Shown here: positions 8,107 through 15,869 of the stretch, in pieces
Position numbering within the stretch: the stretch's first letter is position 1
Layout: the number at the start of each line of letters is the position of its first letter
From: Methanothermococcus thermolithotrophicus DSM 2095
GTDB lineage: Archaea > AGJL01 > Methanococci > Methanococcales > Methanococcaceae
Direction of reading: 5' to 3'
NCBI RefSeq assembly: GCF_946463545.1
Contig: NZ_OX296583.1
Coordinates: forward strand, 1,364,001 to 1,428,000
Length of the DNA stretch: 64,000 bases
The notes under the pieces: generated by a model
What the model saw: the letters and a program-made list of their open reading frames with translations, nothing else
Database searches by the model: none
What the model was told of the DNA's origin: nothing
Translations under genes and position numbers: made by a program

Positions 8107-8970
8107 TTAATCTTCCTTAGATGCTTTTGATATTGAAGGATATTCAATTAAACATTCGTTTTTTATTATTTTATATAGTTCATCGGTAAATTCAGGCTGT
8201 TTTTTATCCACAAATTCCCCAATCACTAGTTTTCCATCTAATGCTTCTTTTCCATCTTTTGAAAGTTTTTTTACTTTATTTATGTGTATGGTGTTTGATT
8301 TAATCAATTTCATGAGCTCCGTGTTGGATTTTATATTGTTCATCCTTCCATAGTATGTATAACACTGAGACATCACTTCAATAAATGCCAATCCCTTAGT
8401 TTCTATACCTTTTTTAATGGATTTTGACAGTTGGAATGGGTGAGAAGTGGTCCATCTTGCAACATATGAAGCCCCGGCAGCTTCAGCCAATTTGCATAAA
8501 TCAAAGGGCCTTTCAGGATTTCCATAAGGTGAAGTGGTAGCTCTTTTTCCAGTGGGTGTTGTTGGAGAAACTTGCCCTCCTGTCATTCCGTATATATGAT
8601 TATTTACACAAATAATTGTAATATCGATGTTCCTTCTACATGCATGTATGAAGTGATTTCCTCCGATGGCTGCACAATCTCCATCACCGGTGAATGTAAT
8701 TACATTTAAATCAGGATTATATGATTTAACTCCTGTTGCAAATGCAATAGGTCTTCCATGGGTTGTATGCAGTGAATCACAGTTAAAGTATCCTGGAATC
8801 CTTGAAGAACAGCCTATACCTGATGTCATTATAGTGTTATCCATATCAATATTTAAATCATCAAATGCCTTGCATGCACAATTTATAATTGTTCCGATAC
8901 CACATCCCGAACAAAACATATGCGGCAATCGATCTTTTCTTAAATATTTTAAAGCAAAATGTTGTTCCAT
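8107..8970 (-). CDS. korB: 2-oxoglutarate:ferredoxin oxidoreductase beta subunit (TPP-binding)
   Basis: This is the thiamine pyrophosphate-binding subunit. The cysteine motif MFCSGCGIG near residue 25 and the TPP/Mg motif beginning GDGDCAAIGGNH near residue 90 are present, followed by NNHIYGMTGGQ. ATG 8970 lies behind a strong GGAGGT ribosome binding site and gives 287 residues. It starts 4 bp after korA stops, showing tight coupling. The HTTHGRP segment and the neighbouring gene order argue for Kor rather than the related branched-chain enzymes. Confidence 0.92.
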   Translation of the reverse strand: MEQHFALKYLRKDRLPHMFCSGCGIGTIINCACKAFDDLNIDMDNTIMTSGIGCSSRIPGYFNCDSLHTTHGRPIAFATGVKSYNPDLNVITFTGDGDCAAIGGNHFIHACRRNIDITIICVNNHIYGMTGGQVSPTTPTGKRATTSPYGNPERPFDLCKLAEAAGASYVARWTTSHPFQLSKSIKKGIETKGLAFIEVMSQCYTYYGRMNNIKSNTELMKLIKSNTIHINKVKKLSKDGKEALDGKLVIGEFVDKKQPEFTDELYKIIKNECLIEYPSISKASKED

Positions 8971-8974
8971 AATT

Positions 8975-10120
8975 TTACCTCCCTGTTGCCATATCAATAA
9001 TTTCCTCTGGGAAATGTATTTCTCCGCCCGTTTTTGGAAGCAATACTACATCACAAAATCCTTTTGATGCTCTCTCCACTTCCCTCGCGATTTGACCAAA
9101 ATTCATTTCCGGCACAATAATTTTTTCTGTTTTTTTGGCAATTTCTAATATCTTTTTATCTGGGAATGGCCATACAACCTCCAATCTAAAATATCCTGCA
9201 CTAACTCCCTTTTCACGGAGCTCAGTTACAGCAGTTTCCGCAGACCTTGAAGGAGCTCCATAGGATACCACCACAACATCCCCGCAATCATCCAAATATT
9301 TTTCCTCAAATGAATATATCTCATTGGCATGATTCAATATCTTTTTATTCAATCTCTCAACTAATTTATGATGTTCATCGGGTTTTGATGCTGCATCGGG
9401 ATATCCCTTTTCATTATGGGTTAATCCAGTTATATGGGACTTATACCCTTTACCAAATACTGGCATTTTAGGAATTAAATCTTCTTCTGGGTAAAATGGA
9501 AGTTTATTGAGCCCCTTTTTTCTTTCAACTATCTCAATTTCTTCTGAAATAGTTAGCTTTTCCCGCATGTGTCCTACTATTTCATCACTCATTACAAAGG
9601 CTGGAACCCTATATTTTTCAGAAAGATTAAATGCCTTTATTGTAAATTCAAAACACTCTTGAACTGAGGACGGAGCTAATGCTATTACTTGGTAATCCCC
9701 ATGGGAACCCCATTTTGCCTGCATCATATCACTTTGAGAGGCCATGGTAGGCTGACCTGTTGAAGGAGCTCCCCTCTGCACATCCACTATAACAAAAGGG
9801 GTTTCTGTCATAGCCCCATATCCTATGTGTTCCTGCATCAAACTAAAACCAGGTCCACTTGTGGCAGTCATTGCCTTTGCACCCGCCCATGATGCCCCAA
9901 TAACCGCTGCTAATGCCCCTATTTCGTCTTCCATCTGAATGAATGCTTTTCCAATTTGAGGCAAACGCTTTGCCATTCTTTCGGCAACCTCAGAGGATGG
10001 TGTGATAGGATAACCTGCAAAAAAATCGCATCCTACGGCTATGGCACCCTCAGCACATGCTTCATTACCTTGCATAAAATAACTCCCTGGTTTAAGTTTT
10101 CCGTTGTTGTCAATTGTCAT
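8975..10120 (-). CDS. korA: 2-oxoglutarate:ferredoxin oxidoreductase alpha subunit
   Basis: The alpha subunit supplies the pyrimidine-binding fold that completes the TPP site. The motif CDFFAGYPITPSSEVAE near residue 30, ATSGPGFSLMQE and QRGAPSTGQPT near residue 120 are characteristic of 2-oxoacid oxidoreductase alpha subunits of the 2-oxoglutarate type. The 381 residues start with MTIDNNGKLKPGSYFMQGNE. It overlaps the stop of korD by 4 bp, so translation is probably coupled. Confidence 0.93.
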   Translation of the reverse strand: MTIDNNGKLKPGSYFMQGNEACAEGAIAVGCDFFAGYPITPSSEVAERMAKRLPQIGKAFIQMEDEIGALAAVIGASWAGAKAMTATSGPGFSLMQEHIGYGAMTETPFVIVDVQRGAPSTGQPTMASQSDMMQAKWGSHGDYQVIALAPSSVQECFEFTIKAFNLSEKYRVPAFVMSDEIVGHMREKLTISEEIEIVERKKGLNKLPFYPEEDLIPKMPVFGKGYKSHITGLTHNEKGYPDAASKPDEHHKLVERLNKKILNHANEIYSFEEKYLDDCGDVVVVSYGAPSRSAETAVTELREKGVSAGYFRLEVVWPFPDKKILEIAKKTEKIIVPEMNFGQIAREVERASKGFCDVVLLPKTGGEIHFPEEIIDMATGR

Positions 10121-10314
10121 TTTTTCACCGCAATTGATTGGTCAGGACATATTATTTCACAAATGCCGCAGTAATTACAATCTTCAATATTTCCAACTGT
10201 TGATGGATAAATTCCTTTTTTGTTTAATCCCTTAGAGATCCTAAATACTTTTTTTGGACAGGATTCCACACAAATATAACATCCTTTGCATAATTCTTCG
10301 TCGATGCTTATCAT
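10117..10314 (-). CDS. korD: 2-oxoglutarate:ferredoxin oxidoreductase delta (ferredoxin) subunit
   Basis: A 65-residue 2x[4Fe-4S] ferredoxin with motifs CKGCYICVESCPKKVF and CNYCGICEIICPDQSI. It carries electrons between the TPP centre and external ferredoxin. It is the first gene of korDABC; the ribosome binding site is GGTGATGGT. Its promoter has a TATA box at 10358-10365 followed directly by the operator. Confidence 0.92.
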   Translation of the reverse strand: MISIDEELCKGCYICVESCPKKVFRISKGLNKKGIYPSTVGNIEDCNYCGICEIICPDQSIAVKK

Positions 10315-10340
10315 ACCATCACCAAAATAATTTACTTATA

Positions 10341-10357
10341 TGTGTATATACTACACA
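10341..10357 (-). promoter_or_regulatory. TGTGTA-N5-TACACA operator at the korDABC promoter
   Basis: A perfect palindrome with spacer TATAC. It touches the TATA box (10358-10365, read on the minus strand) and lies 27 bp upstream of the korD start. The remaining 10366-10571 gap to the end of fwdF contains no gene; two GAGCTC hexamers occur there. Confidence 0.78.
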
Positions 10358-10571
10358 TATATAAATGTTATGATATGTTATTAACAATGTTATTAGTAGA
10401 GCTCTAAAAATGTATTTAAAAACATTATTTTCGTGGAGCTCCGTCAAAAATAGAGGTATAAATTTATCATTGCTGATGAAGGAATTAAATAACCAAAAAT
10501 AATAATTAAATAAAGTACAATTAAATGACTTTTATGGTATAACTACCACCAACTTATGCATAACCCGTCAT

Positions 10572-11576
10572 CTATTTTTTAAGTTCTCTCCTAATTTCTA
10601 TGGCATCAACAGGACATGCATGGGTACATGCTCCACATAAAACACATACATCAGAATTCAGTATAACCTTTGGAATCTTTTGAGCAGGTTCCTCCATTTT
10701 TGGAATATCTAATGCATTACATGGACATATTGCAACACATGCACCACAGACATTGCAAATATCGTTATGAATAATTAATTCGCCTTCAAATGGTTTTTCA
10801 ACCTCAATGGCATCAGTAGGACAGGTTATTTCACATCGTCCGCAATATACGCAATATTTTTTATCTATATTTGTATATCCTGTGATTGTTTCATATAATA
10901 CTGGTTTTTCGATTTTTTTATCCCATGGGCACTTATAACAAATTGCCTCAATGGCATTATGTGGGCAGGCTATTTCACAGACTTTGCAAAATACACAGGC
11001 GTCGGTATCTACCACAATGTCTTTATATGGTTTTAAAGTAAGGGGACTAATCTCATTAGGTATAAGATTAATAGCATCAGCAGGACAATATTCCGCACAT
11101 ATTCCACAATATACACATTTATCTTTATCTATGGATATTTCACCTATTACGAGGGTTTTTCGCTCAGGCATTTCCCTAACTACATCAATAGCTTCACGGG
11201 GACAGGCTAATTCACACTGTTTACATAAAATACATTCCTCTTGAGTTACAGAAATGTTGTTAGGTAAGGCATTCTTCTCCATAATTTTTACCAAATCCTG
11301 ACCATACGCATCCAAAGAAAATGCACCAAAAGGACAGGCAAAGGAACATACTCCACATAATACACATTGATTTTCATCGATGTCCAACTTTGGAGCTCTC
11401 ACATTACCCTTTGCAATTGCACCCAATGGACCCATGTGTATGGCATTAACAGGACAAATATCATGGCAAATTCCGCATCCGACGCATATATCATCATTCC
11501 ATGAAAGTTTTCTTTTTTTATCTGTGTTAATGCTATAAATTTTAAATCCATCATGATATGCTTCTTTTATATGCAC
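10572..11576 (-). CDS. fwdF: Polyferredoxin of formylmethanofuran dehydrogenase (FwdF type)
   Basis: The 334 residues contain eight CxxCxxCxxxCP motifs, for example CVGCGICHDICP, CVLCGVCSFACP, CILCKQCELACP and CVYCGRCEITCP, plus an isolated CYKCP. Eight clusters in about 330-350 residues fits FwdF, which wires electrons into the Fwd complex. GTG 11576 is used as start behind CGAGGGAT. It stands alone, separated from fwdDB by the kor and cdh genes, but shares the operator motif in a leader about 110 nt upstream. An Ehb- or Vhu-associated polyferredoxin is the alternative; I favour FwdF from cluster number and context. Confidence 0.78.
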   Translation of the reverse strand: MHIKEAYHDGFKIYSINTDKKRKLSWNDDICVGCGICHDICPVNAIHMGPLGAIAKGNVRAPKLDIDENQCVLCGVCSFACPFGAFSLDAYGQDLVKIMEKNALPNNISVTQEECILCKQCELACPREAIDVVREMPERKTLVIGEISIDKDKCVYCGICAEYCPADAINLIPNEISPLTLKPYKDIVVDTDACVFCKVCEIACPHNAIEAICYKCPWDKKIEKPVLYETITGYTNIDKKYCVYCGRCEITCPTDAIEVEKPFEGELIIHNDICNVCGACVAICPCNALDIPKMEEPAQKIPKVILNSDVCVLCGACTHACPVDAIEIRRELKK

Positions 11577-11684
11577 AATATCCCTCGTTATATAATTTAA
11601 GCTACAATAACAATTCCAGTTCTTATTTTCTAATTTTTAGTAAGCATAGCGCTACACGTTATAACTCATTGTTAACTAACTACA

Positions 11685-11701
11685 CGTGTACATATTACAC
11701 A
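11685..11701 (-). promoter_or_regulatory. TGTGTA-N5-TACACA operator (one mismatch) at the fwdF promoter
   Basis: The sequence is CGTGTA-CATAT-TACACA, one base away from the consensus. A TATA box (TATATAAAT on the plus strand, 11709-11717, read on the minus strand) lies 7 bp upstream, so the site would overlap the transcription start. The mRNA leader to the GTG start is about 110 nt. Confidence 0.65.
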
Positions 11702-11753
11702 TAAGTAATATATATAAATTTTTATTTCAACTAAGCCGAAACTTACATGTATA

Positions 11754-11996
11754 ATGGTGTGTAATTTAAGCGAAAATTAAAATATTATATTGAAGCGAAT
11801 CCTTCGGATTTTACTGACTTACGAAAATCTTTGATTTAGTTGAATAATCATAGATTCAACTCTCGACGAAACCGAAGGTTTCGTCGAGAATTTAATATCG
11901 AAGTAAATAAACCTATCTTTCAATTTAACAAGGTATTTTATGTTTAAATAAAATTTAACCGTATTATTAGTTAAGTAATTGATACACGCCACTATA
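11754..11996 (+). mobile_element. Degenerate MITE-like element, copy A
   Basis: The right half (about 11899-11992) is close to the right half of the intact element at 62058-62197, sharing for example TTTATGTTTAAATAAAATTT and GTTAAGTA. The ends are decayed forms of the terminal repeat: ATGGTGTGT on the left and ACACGCCACTATA on the right. The left half has been replaced by hairpins (11798-11888). No transposase is encoded. Nothing else was recognised between here and the operator at 12187. Confidence 0.6.
11798..11888. repeat. Two perfect hairpins with TTC and GAA triloops
   Basis: 11798-11810 pairs AATCC with GGATT around a TTC loop. 11862-11888 pairs the 12-bp arms CTCGACGAAACC and GGTTTCGTCGAG around a GAA loop. 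Similar GAA/TTC triloop hairpins occur at 48673-48817 and 58122-58148. Confidence 0.7.
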
Positions 11997-12186
11997 ATTA
12001 ACAAATAATGGCAACATATTGTTTTTGTGTTTATACATATAACAAATATGACAAAAATTGGCCAATAATCAGTACTTGAATTCAATTGGGGCTTTTTATT
12101 ATTTGATTATCCCCTATGGGCTGGACATCATGCAATTTACCAGGTCAAATTTATTAAAATTGGGGCAAAATCTTATATATCAATTA

Positions 12187-12203
12187 TGTGTAAATACTAC
12201 ACA
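12187..12203 (+). promoter_or_regulatory. TGTGTA-N5-TACACA operator upstream of the mini-ferredoxin and purE
   Basis: A perfect palindrome with spacer AATAC. The TATA box TTATATAT lies at 12173-12180, six bases upstream, so the same TATA-operator order is used here on the plus strand. Confidence 0.75.
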
Positions 12204-12222
12204 TATAAAATATGGTGAAAGA

Positions 12223-12324
12223 ATGGTGATTCTTAATCTTGAAGAATTCAATGTGAAAAATGTGTTGAATTGTATATTCTGCATGAGCTGCGTAGGTTCA
12301 TGCCCCTATTTGGCGTTACATTAA
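12223..12324 (+). CDS. 33-residue protein with one [4Fe-4S] cluster motif
   Basis: ATG 12223 is preceded by GGTGAAAGA and directly follows the operator-bearing promoter. The product has one ferredoxin half-motif, CIFCMSCVGSCPYLAL, near its C-terminus and no partner motif. It stops 42 bp before the purE start, so the two are probably co-transcribed. It may be a functional single-cluster microprotein, or the truncated relic of a ferredoxin subunit left behind an active promoter. I recognise no family. Confidence 0.5.
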   Translation: MVILNLEEFNVKNVLNCIFCMSCVGSCPYLALH

Positions 12325-12366
12325 ATGAAACTAAATAATAAAAAAATTAAAAAAGTTGGTGATATT

Positions 12367-13422
12367 TTGTCAGATGTTGTAATTATAATGGGGAGCTCAT
12401 CAGATATAAAAATAGCAAAAAAAGCAGTAAATATATTTGAAGACTTTGGCATAAGTTATGATATAACGGTGGCATCTGCCCATAGAACTTCTGAACGAGT
12501 GAGGGATATAACAGTAGAAAGCACAAAAAATGGAACAAAGGTATTTGTAGCAATTGCAGGATTGGCTGCCCATTTACCCGGAATTGTTAAAGCAAATACA
12601 ACCAGACCTGTGATAGGAGTTCCTGTTGAATCTAAATTAAATGGATTGGATGCATTACTTGCCTGTGTCCAAACCCCAAAGGGCGTTCCAGTGGCAACAG
12701 TCGGGATTGATAGGGGAGAAAATGCAGCAATATTGGCGGCCCAAATAATCGGTATACATGATAAAAATATTAGAAAAAAGGTCTTGGAGTATAAATCAAA
12801 CATGGTTAAAAAAATTGAGGGAGACCAAGAATATATAAGAAAAGAAATTGGTGGAAAATACCTAATAGCAAGGAGCTATGGAAAATTCCTTGCAGATGTG
12901 GAGGAGAAATTTAAAATATATGAAAATAAGAATGATGAAGGTGAAGATAGTGTTCTTATTGTAGCTGGGAGTTATTCAGACATAAAAATAGTTGAATCCA
13001 TAGTAGAAATTTTAAAATCCTTTGATATACAGTATAAAATCGAAATAGCCTCCCCAAATAGATACCCTCAAAAATTACATAAGGCCGTGGTTAATGGGAC
13101 CGTTTCTGGAACAAAGGTATTTATATGCGTGTCTGGGCTGTCTGGTTTTGTATCTGGTGCAGTAGCTGCACACACCGACAGACCAGTTATATCGGTGCCC
13201 CACGATGTAAAATTAGGCGGATTAGATTCCCTCATCACCATGGCACAAATGCCGCCAGGTGTCCCTACTGCAACAGTTGGAATCGATAATGGGAAGAATG
13301 CAGCCATTCTAGCAGTTGAAATGCTCGCAGTAAATAACGAAGAATTAAAGGAAAAATTAACTTCGTTTAGAAAAAATCTTAGTGAAATGGTGGATTTCAT
13401 AAATACGGCACAAATCTCCTAA
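12367..13422 (+). CDS. purE: Tandem PurE: AIR carboxylase with two PurE domains
   Basis: PurE adds CO2 to aminoimidazole ribotide (class II) or rearranges N5-CAIR (class I) in purine synthesis. Domain 1 (about residues 1-155) has MGSSSD, the catalytic SAHR motif and the GLAAHLPG segment. Domain 2 (about 200-345) repeats the fold (AGSYSD, GLSGFVSG) but reads SPNR where SAHR is expected, so the catalytic His is lost. The ATG at 12325 lacks a ribosome binding site, whereas TTG 12367 follows GGTGATATT and places the protein start (SDVVIIMGSSSD) where PurE proteins normally begin. It is under the CO2-gene operator at 12187-12203. Confidence 0.88.
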   Translation: MSDVVIIMGSSSDIKIAKKAVNIFEDFGISYDITVASAHRTSERVRDITVESTKNGTKVFVAIAGLAAHLPGIVKANTTRPVIGVPVESKLNGLDALLACVQTPKGVPVATVGIDRGENAAILAAQIIGIHDKNIRKKVLEYKSNMVKKIEGDQEYIRKEIGGKYLIARSYGKFLADVEEKFKIYENKNDEGEDSVLIVAGSYSDIKIVESIVEILKSFDIQYKIEIASPNRYPQKLHKAVVNGTVSGTKVFICVSGLSGFVSGAVAAHTDRPVISVPHDVKLGGLDSLITMAQMPPGVPTATVGIDNGKNAAILAVEMLAVNNEELKEKLTSFRKNLSEMVDFINTAQIS

Positions 13423-13429
13423 AAATAAA

Positions 13430-13711
13430 TTATTTAATGGCATTTAATTTTCTTTCGATTGTGTTTTCCTTGTCCTTTCTTTCATCAATTTTTAAAGAAC
13501 TAACAACTCTTTTTGTATCATTTAAAACTTCTTGATGCGCCTCCTTAAACGCCTCCAATATCTTGTCCAAGTCCCCCTCCAATACGGTTCCCATTGCACT
13601 TGGTTCTATTTTTAAGTCATATTTTTCGAAAACCTTTAATGCTTTTTTAACATATTTTGAAACGCTCGGACCTTCGCCTAATGGTATTATGCTCACTTCT
13701 GCAACCACCAC
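13430..13711 (-). CDS. Thiamine-binding / MTH1187-family protein
   Basis: A 93-residue protein beginning VVAEVSIIPLGEGPSVSKYV and containing the SAMGTVLEG segment, characteristic of the MTH1187/YkoF-like family (UPF0045), small ferredoxin-fold proteins, some of which bind thiamine. GTG 13711 follows GGTGATAAA and is taken as the start. It is convergent with purE and separated from it by only 7 bp. Its cellular role is not established. The upstream gap 13712-13887 contains AT-rich DNA only. Confidence 0.8.
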   Translation of the reverse strand: MVVAEVSIIPLGEGPSVSKYVKKALKVFEKYDLKIEPSAMGTVLEGDLDKILEAFKEAHQEVLNDTKRVVSSLKIDERKDKENTIERKLNAIK

Positions 13712-13887
13712 TTTATCACCTTTAATTATATTTATATGGTAGATAACTTTTAATAATTGGTGTTAAATAAAATAATTTAAAATTTGTGGTTTTAAATCGT
13801 GATATAATATATCCAATAAAAAAGAGAAAATAGGATGTTATTTGTCCAATTTTAATATTTTCATTAATTTTTCTATTTATTTATGCC

Positions 13888-14667
13888 TCATTTTTTCAAA
13901 TATCCTTCTGCCAACTCAATATTTACATCTACAACCTTTCCTGGGACAGGTTTATACCAATCCACCACATTAGGCAGTTCATTTAAATCTGTCAATACTG
14001 TGCCATCAGGTAAAAATGCTTTTACCTGCCCGTCTACATCTTTCATTACAACAGCTCCTGATGGAACCATTTTTCCAGCAGGTATTTTCAATCCTCCTTC
14101 TACTCCAATTCCATCTACAACTGCATTATGTCCAATTAATGCACCGGGTCCCACTTCCGCAGCAAATACGACGGCACCAAATGCGACAAAGGCATTTTTA
14201 CCTATTTTAGCAGGTCCATGCACTATGCTCCCATGGGCAAGAGAAGCCTCATCTTCAATTTCTATTTTTGTTCCCCTTAGGGCGTGTATGATAACACCAT
14301 CTTGAATATTTACCTTATTTCCAATTACGATTCCTTTTGTTGGAACTTCATCGCATCTTACAACTGCATGAGGGCCCACATATACGTTATCTCCGATTTT
14401 TACATTTCCAATAACTACTGCATCGGGGTCAATATAGGTACCTATTTTACTTATTGAAGGAGAATGTCCTTCTAAATTCTGCCTTACATTTGGTATCATA
14501 TTAGGGGATGATTTCAATTTATTTACTTCTGCTTCTAAGTTGGATATTTCTGATTTTAACTCGTTTGTGGTAGATTCATCAACTGCTGTTTGATTATCGA
14601 CACATCCTGCAAATAGCAATGTTAATGCCATACAGAACATGCCCAATACTGCAATCTTTTTGTTCAA
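13888..14667 (-). CDS. cam: Gamma-class carbonic anhydrase, secreted lipoprotein
   Basis: Predicted extracellular carbonic anhydrase. TTG 14667 follows AGAGGTGAT; the frame to 14715 would run through the operators. The N-terminus NKKIAVLGMFCMALTLLFAGC is a signal peptide with a lipobox (LFAGC, Cys22), so the protein should be lipid-anchored outside the membrane. A short coiled-coil (about residues 30-50) is followed by the beta-helix, with the three zinc histidines in VIIHALRG and SLAHGSIVHGPAKIG. The catalytic region is closely related to the cytoplasmic homologue at 6934-7542. Two copies of the operator precede it. Confidence 0.88.
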   Translation of the reverse strand: MNKKIAVLGMFCMALTLLFAGCVDNQTAVDESTTNELKSEISNLEAEVNKLKSSPNMIPNVRQNLEGHSPSISKIGTYIDPDAVVIGNVKIGDNVYVGPHAVVRCDEVPTKGIVIGNKVNIQDGVIIHALRGTKIEIEDEASLAHGSIVHGPAKIGKNAFVAFGAVVFAAEVGPGALIGHNAVVDGIGVEGGLKIPAGKMVPSGAVVMKDVDGQVKAFLPDGTVLTDLNELPNVVDWYKPVPGKVVDVNIELAEGYLKK

Positions 14668-14682
14668 TATATCACCTCTTAA

Positions 14683-14716
14683 TGTGTAGTAAGTACACAT
14701 GTGTATATAATACACA
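14683..14716 (-). promoter_or_regulatory. Two abutting TGTGTA-N5-TACACA operators at the cam promoter
   Basis: 14683-14699 (spacer GTAAG) and 14700-14716 (spacer TATAA) are both perfect, exactly 17 bp apart, as in the fwdDB promoter. The TATA box is at 14722-14730 (read on the minus strand). The operators end 16 bp before the TTG start. Confidence 0.8.
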
Positions 14717-14944
14717 TATAATATATAAATATTATCCCATATTTTTAATGCTTCAGTGCTACTTGTTAATACTAAAAAAATTGTTCAGTTATAAGCTATG
14801 CGATATTATAGGTTTTCTAGCAATATCCATCGATATGATTTTGCCAATTTTCATATTTTTTCTTATTTCCAATATTTCTAATAACAACATTTCATGTTCT
14901 TTAAAAATAATGAATAAAAACTAAAATTAATATCTAAAATATAT

Positions 14945-15081
14945 GGTTGTGTGCGGATTTTTTATAATTATTTATAAACTTATAGAATTTCATTAGTTGT
15001 TATTTTCCTTTTATTTTGAAATTAATCTTTTAACTTCAATAAAAATTTATTGTATATATGTTTAACCTAACGCACACAAAC
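14945..15081. mobile_element. Candidate MITE-like element of a second subfamily
   Basis: The segment is bounded by inverted ends: GGTTGTGTGCG on the left and CGCACACAAAC on the right, each next to TATA-like flanks. It is 137 bp long, AT-rich and non-coding, like the GTGGTGTGC elements, but its interior is not clearly alignable with them. It fills most of the 14731-15099 gap between cam and purC; I see no gene there. Confidence 0.45.
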
Positions 15082-15099
15082 TATAATTACAGTATTGGC

Positions 15100-15828
15100 T
15101 TATAAACATCCAATTCTTTCAGCTACAACTTCGTATTTTCCAACAACATCTCCCATGTCCTTTCTATAAACATCCTTATCAAGAACATCTTTTGTTTCTT
15201 TATCCCATAATCTCATGGTGTCTGGGCTAATTTCGTCTGCAACTACTAATTTTCCATCCTTTGTTCTTCCAATCTCGATTTTGAAATCTACAAGGATTAT
15301 GCCCTTTTCATCAAAGAATTTTTTCAAGGTTTCATTTACTTTCAATGCTAACTCTTTTAATTCTTTTAATTCCTCTTCTGTTGCAAGGTTTAAGGCAAGA
15401 GCTATGTCATCGTTTAACATTGGGTCTCCGTAGTCGTCGTTTTTATAATCAAACTGTACAATAGGGGTTGCTAATTCTTTACCTTCTTCAAATGGGTATT
15501 TTCTACATAAGCTCCCTGCGGCAATATTTCTAACTATAACCTCAATTGGTATGATTTCTACATTTTTAGCAATCATGTAGATTGGTTCAATGTATTCTAT
15601 GAAATGTGTAGGAACACCATTTTCATTTAAGAGCTCGAACAATTTTGAAGATATTAAGGCATTTAGGTGGCCTTTTCCTTTTTTCACATCGTGCTTTTCC
15701 CCATTTCCTGCAGTAATATCGTCTCTGAATTCAATTAAAACCTTGTCATCATCTATTTCATATATGGATTTTGCCTTTCCACTGTATAAAGGTTCTTTTT
15801 TTAATATTTCGTTAATATTCATGTCCAT
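15100..15828 (-). CDS. purC: SAICAR synthetase
   Basis: PurC ligates aspartate to CAIR, the product of PurE, in purine synthesis. The 242 residues begin with the substrate motif LYSGKAKSIYEI and contain FRDDITAGNGEK, VRNIAAGSL and DFKIEIGR, all conserved. ATG 15828 follows AAAGGTGATACA. It follows PurE in the pathway but is on the opposite strand and has no TGTGTA operator; its promoter lies in the short gap to 15870. Confidence 0.95.
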   Translation of the reverse strand: MDMNINEILKKEPLYSGKAKSIYEIDDDKVLIEFRDDITAGNGEKHDVKKGKGHLNALISSKLFELLNENGVPTHFIEYIEPIYMIAKNVEIIPIEVIVRNIAAGSLCRKYPFEEGKELATPIVQFDYKNDDYGDPMLNDDIALALNLATEEELKELKELALKVNETLKKFFDEKGIILVDFKIEIGRTKDGKLVVADEISPDTMRLWDKETKDVLDKDVYRKDMGDVVGKYEVVAERIGCL

Positions 15829-15869
15829 TGTATCACCTTTATTTTTTCAATTAAATGTATCACCTAGAA

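Noticed and set aside
11819-12085. An 88-codon open frame on the minus strand upstream of the mini-ferredoxin
   Set aside because: It overlaps a MITE-like element and a long hairpin, has no ribosome binding site and has no recognisable features.
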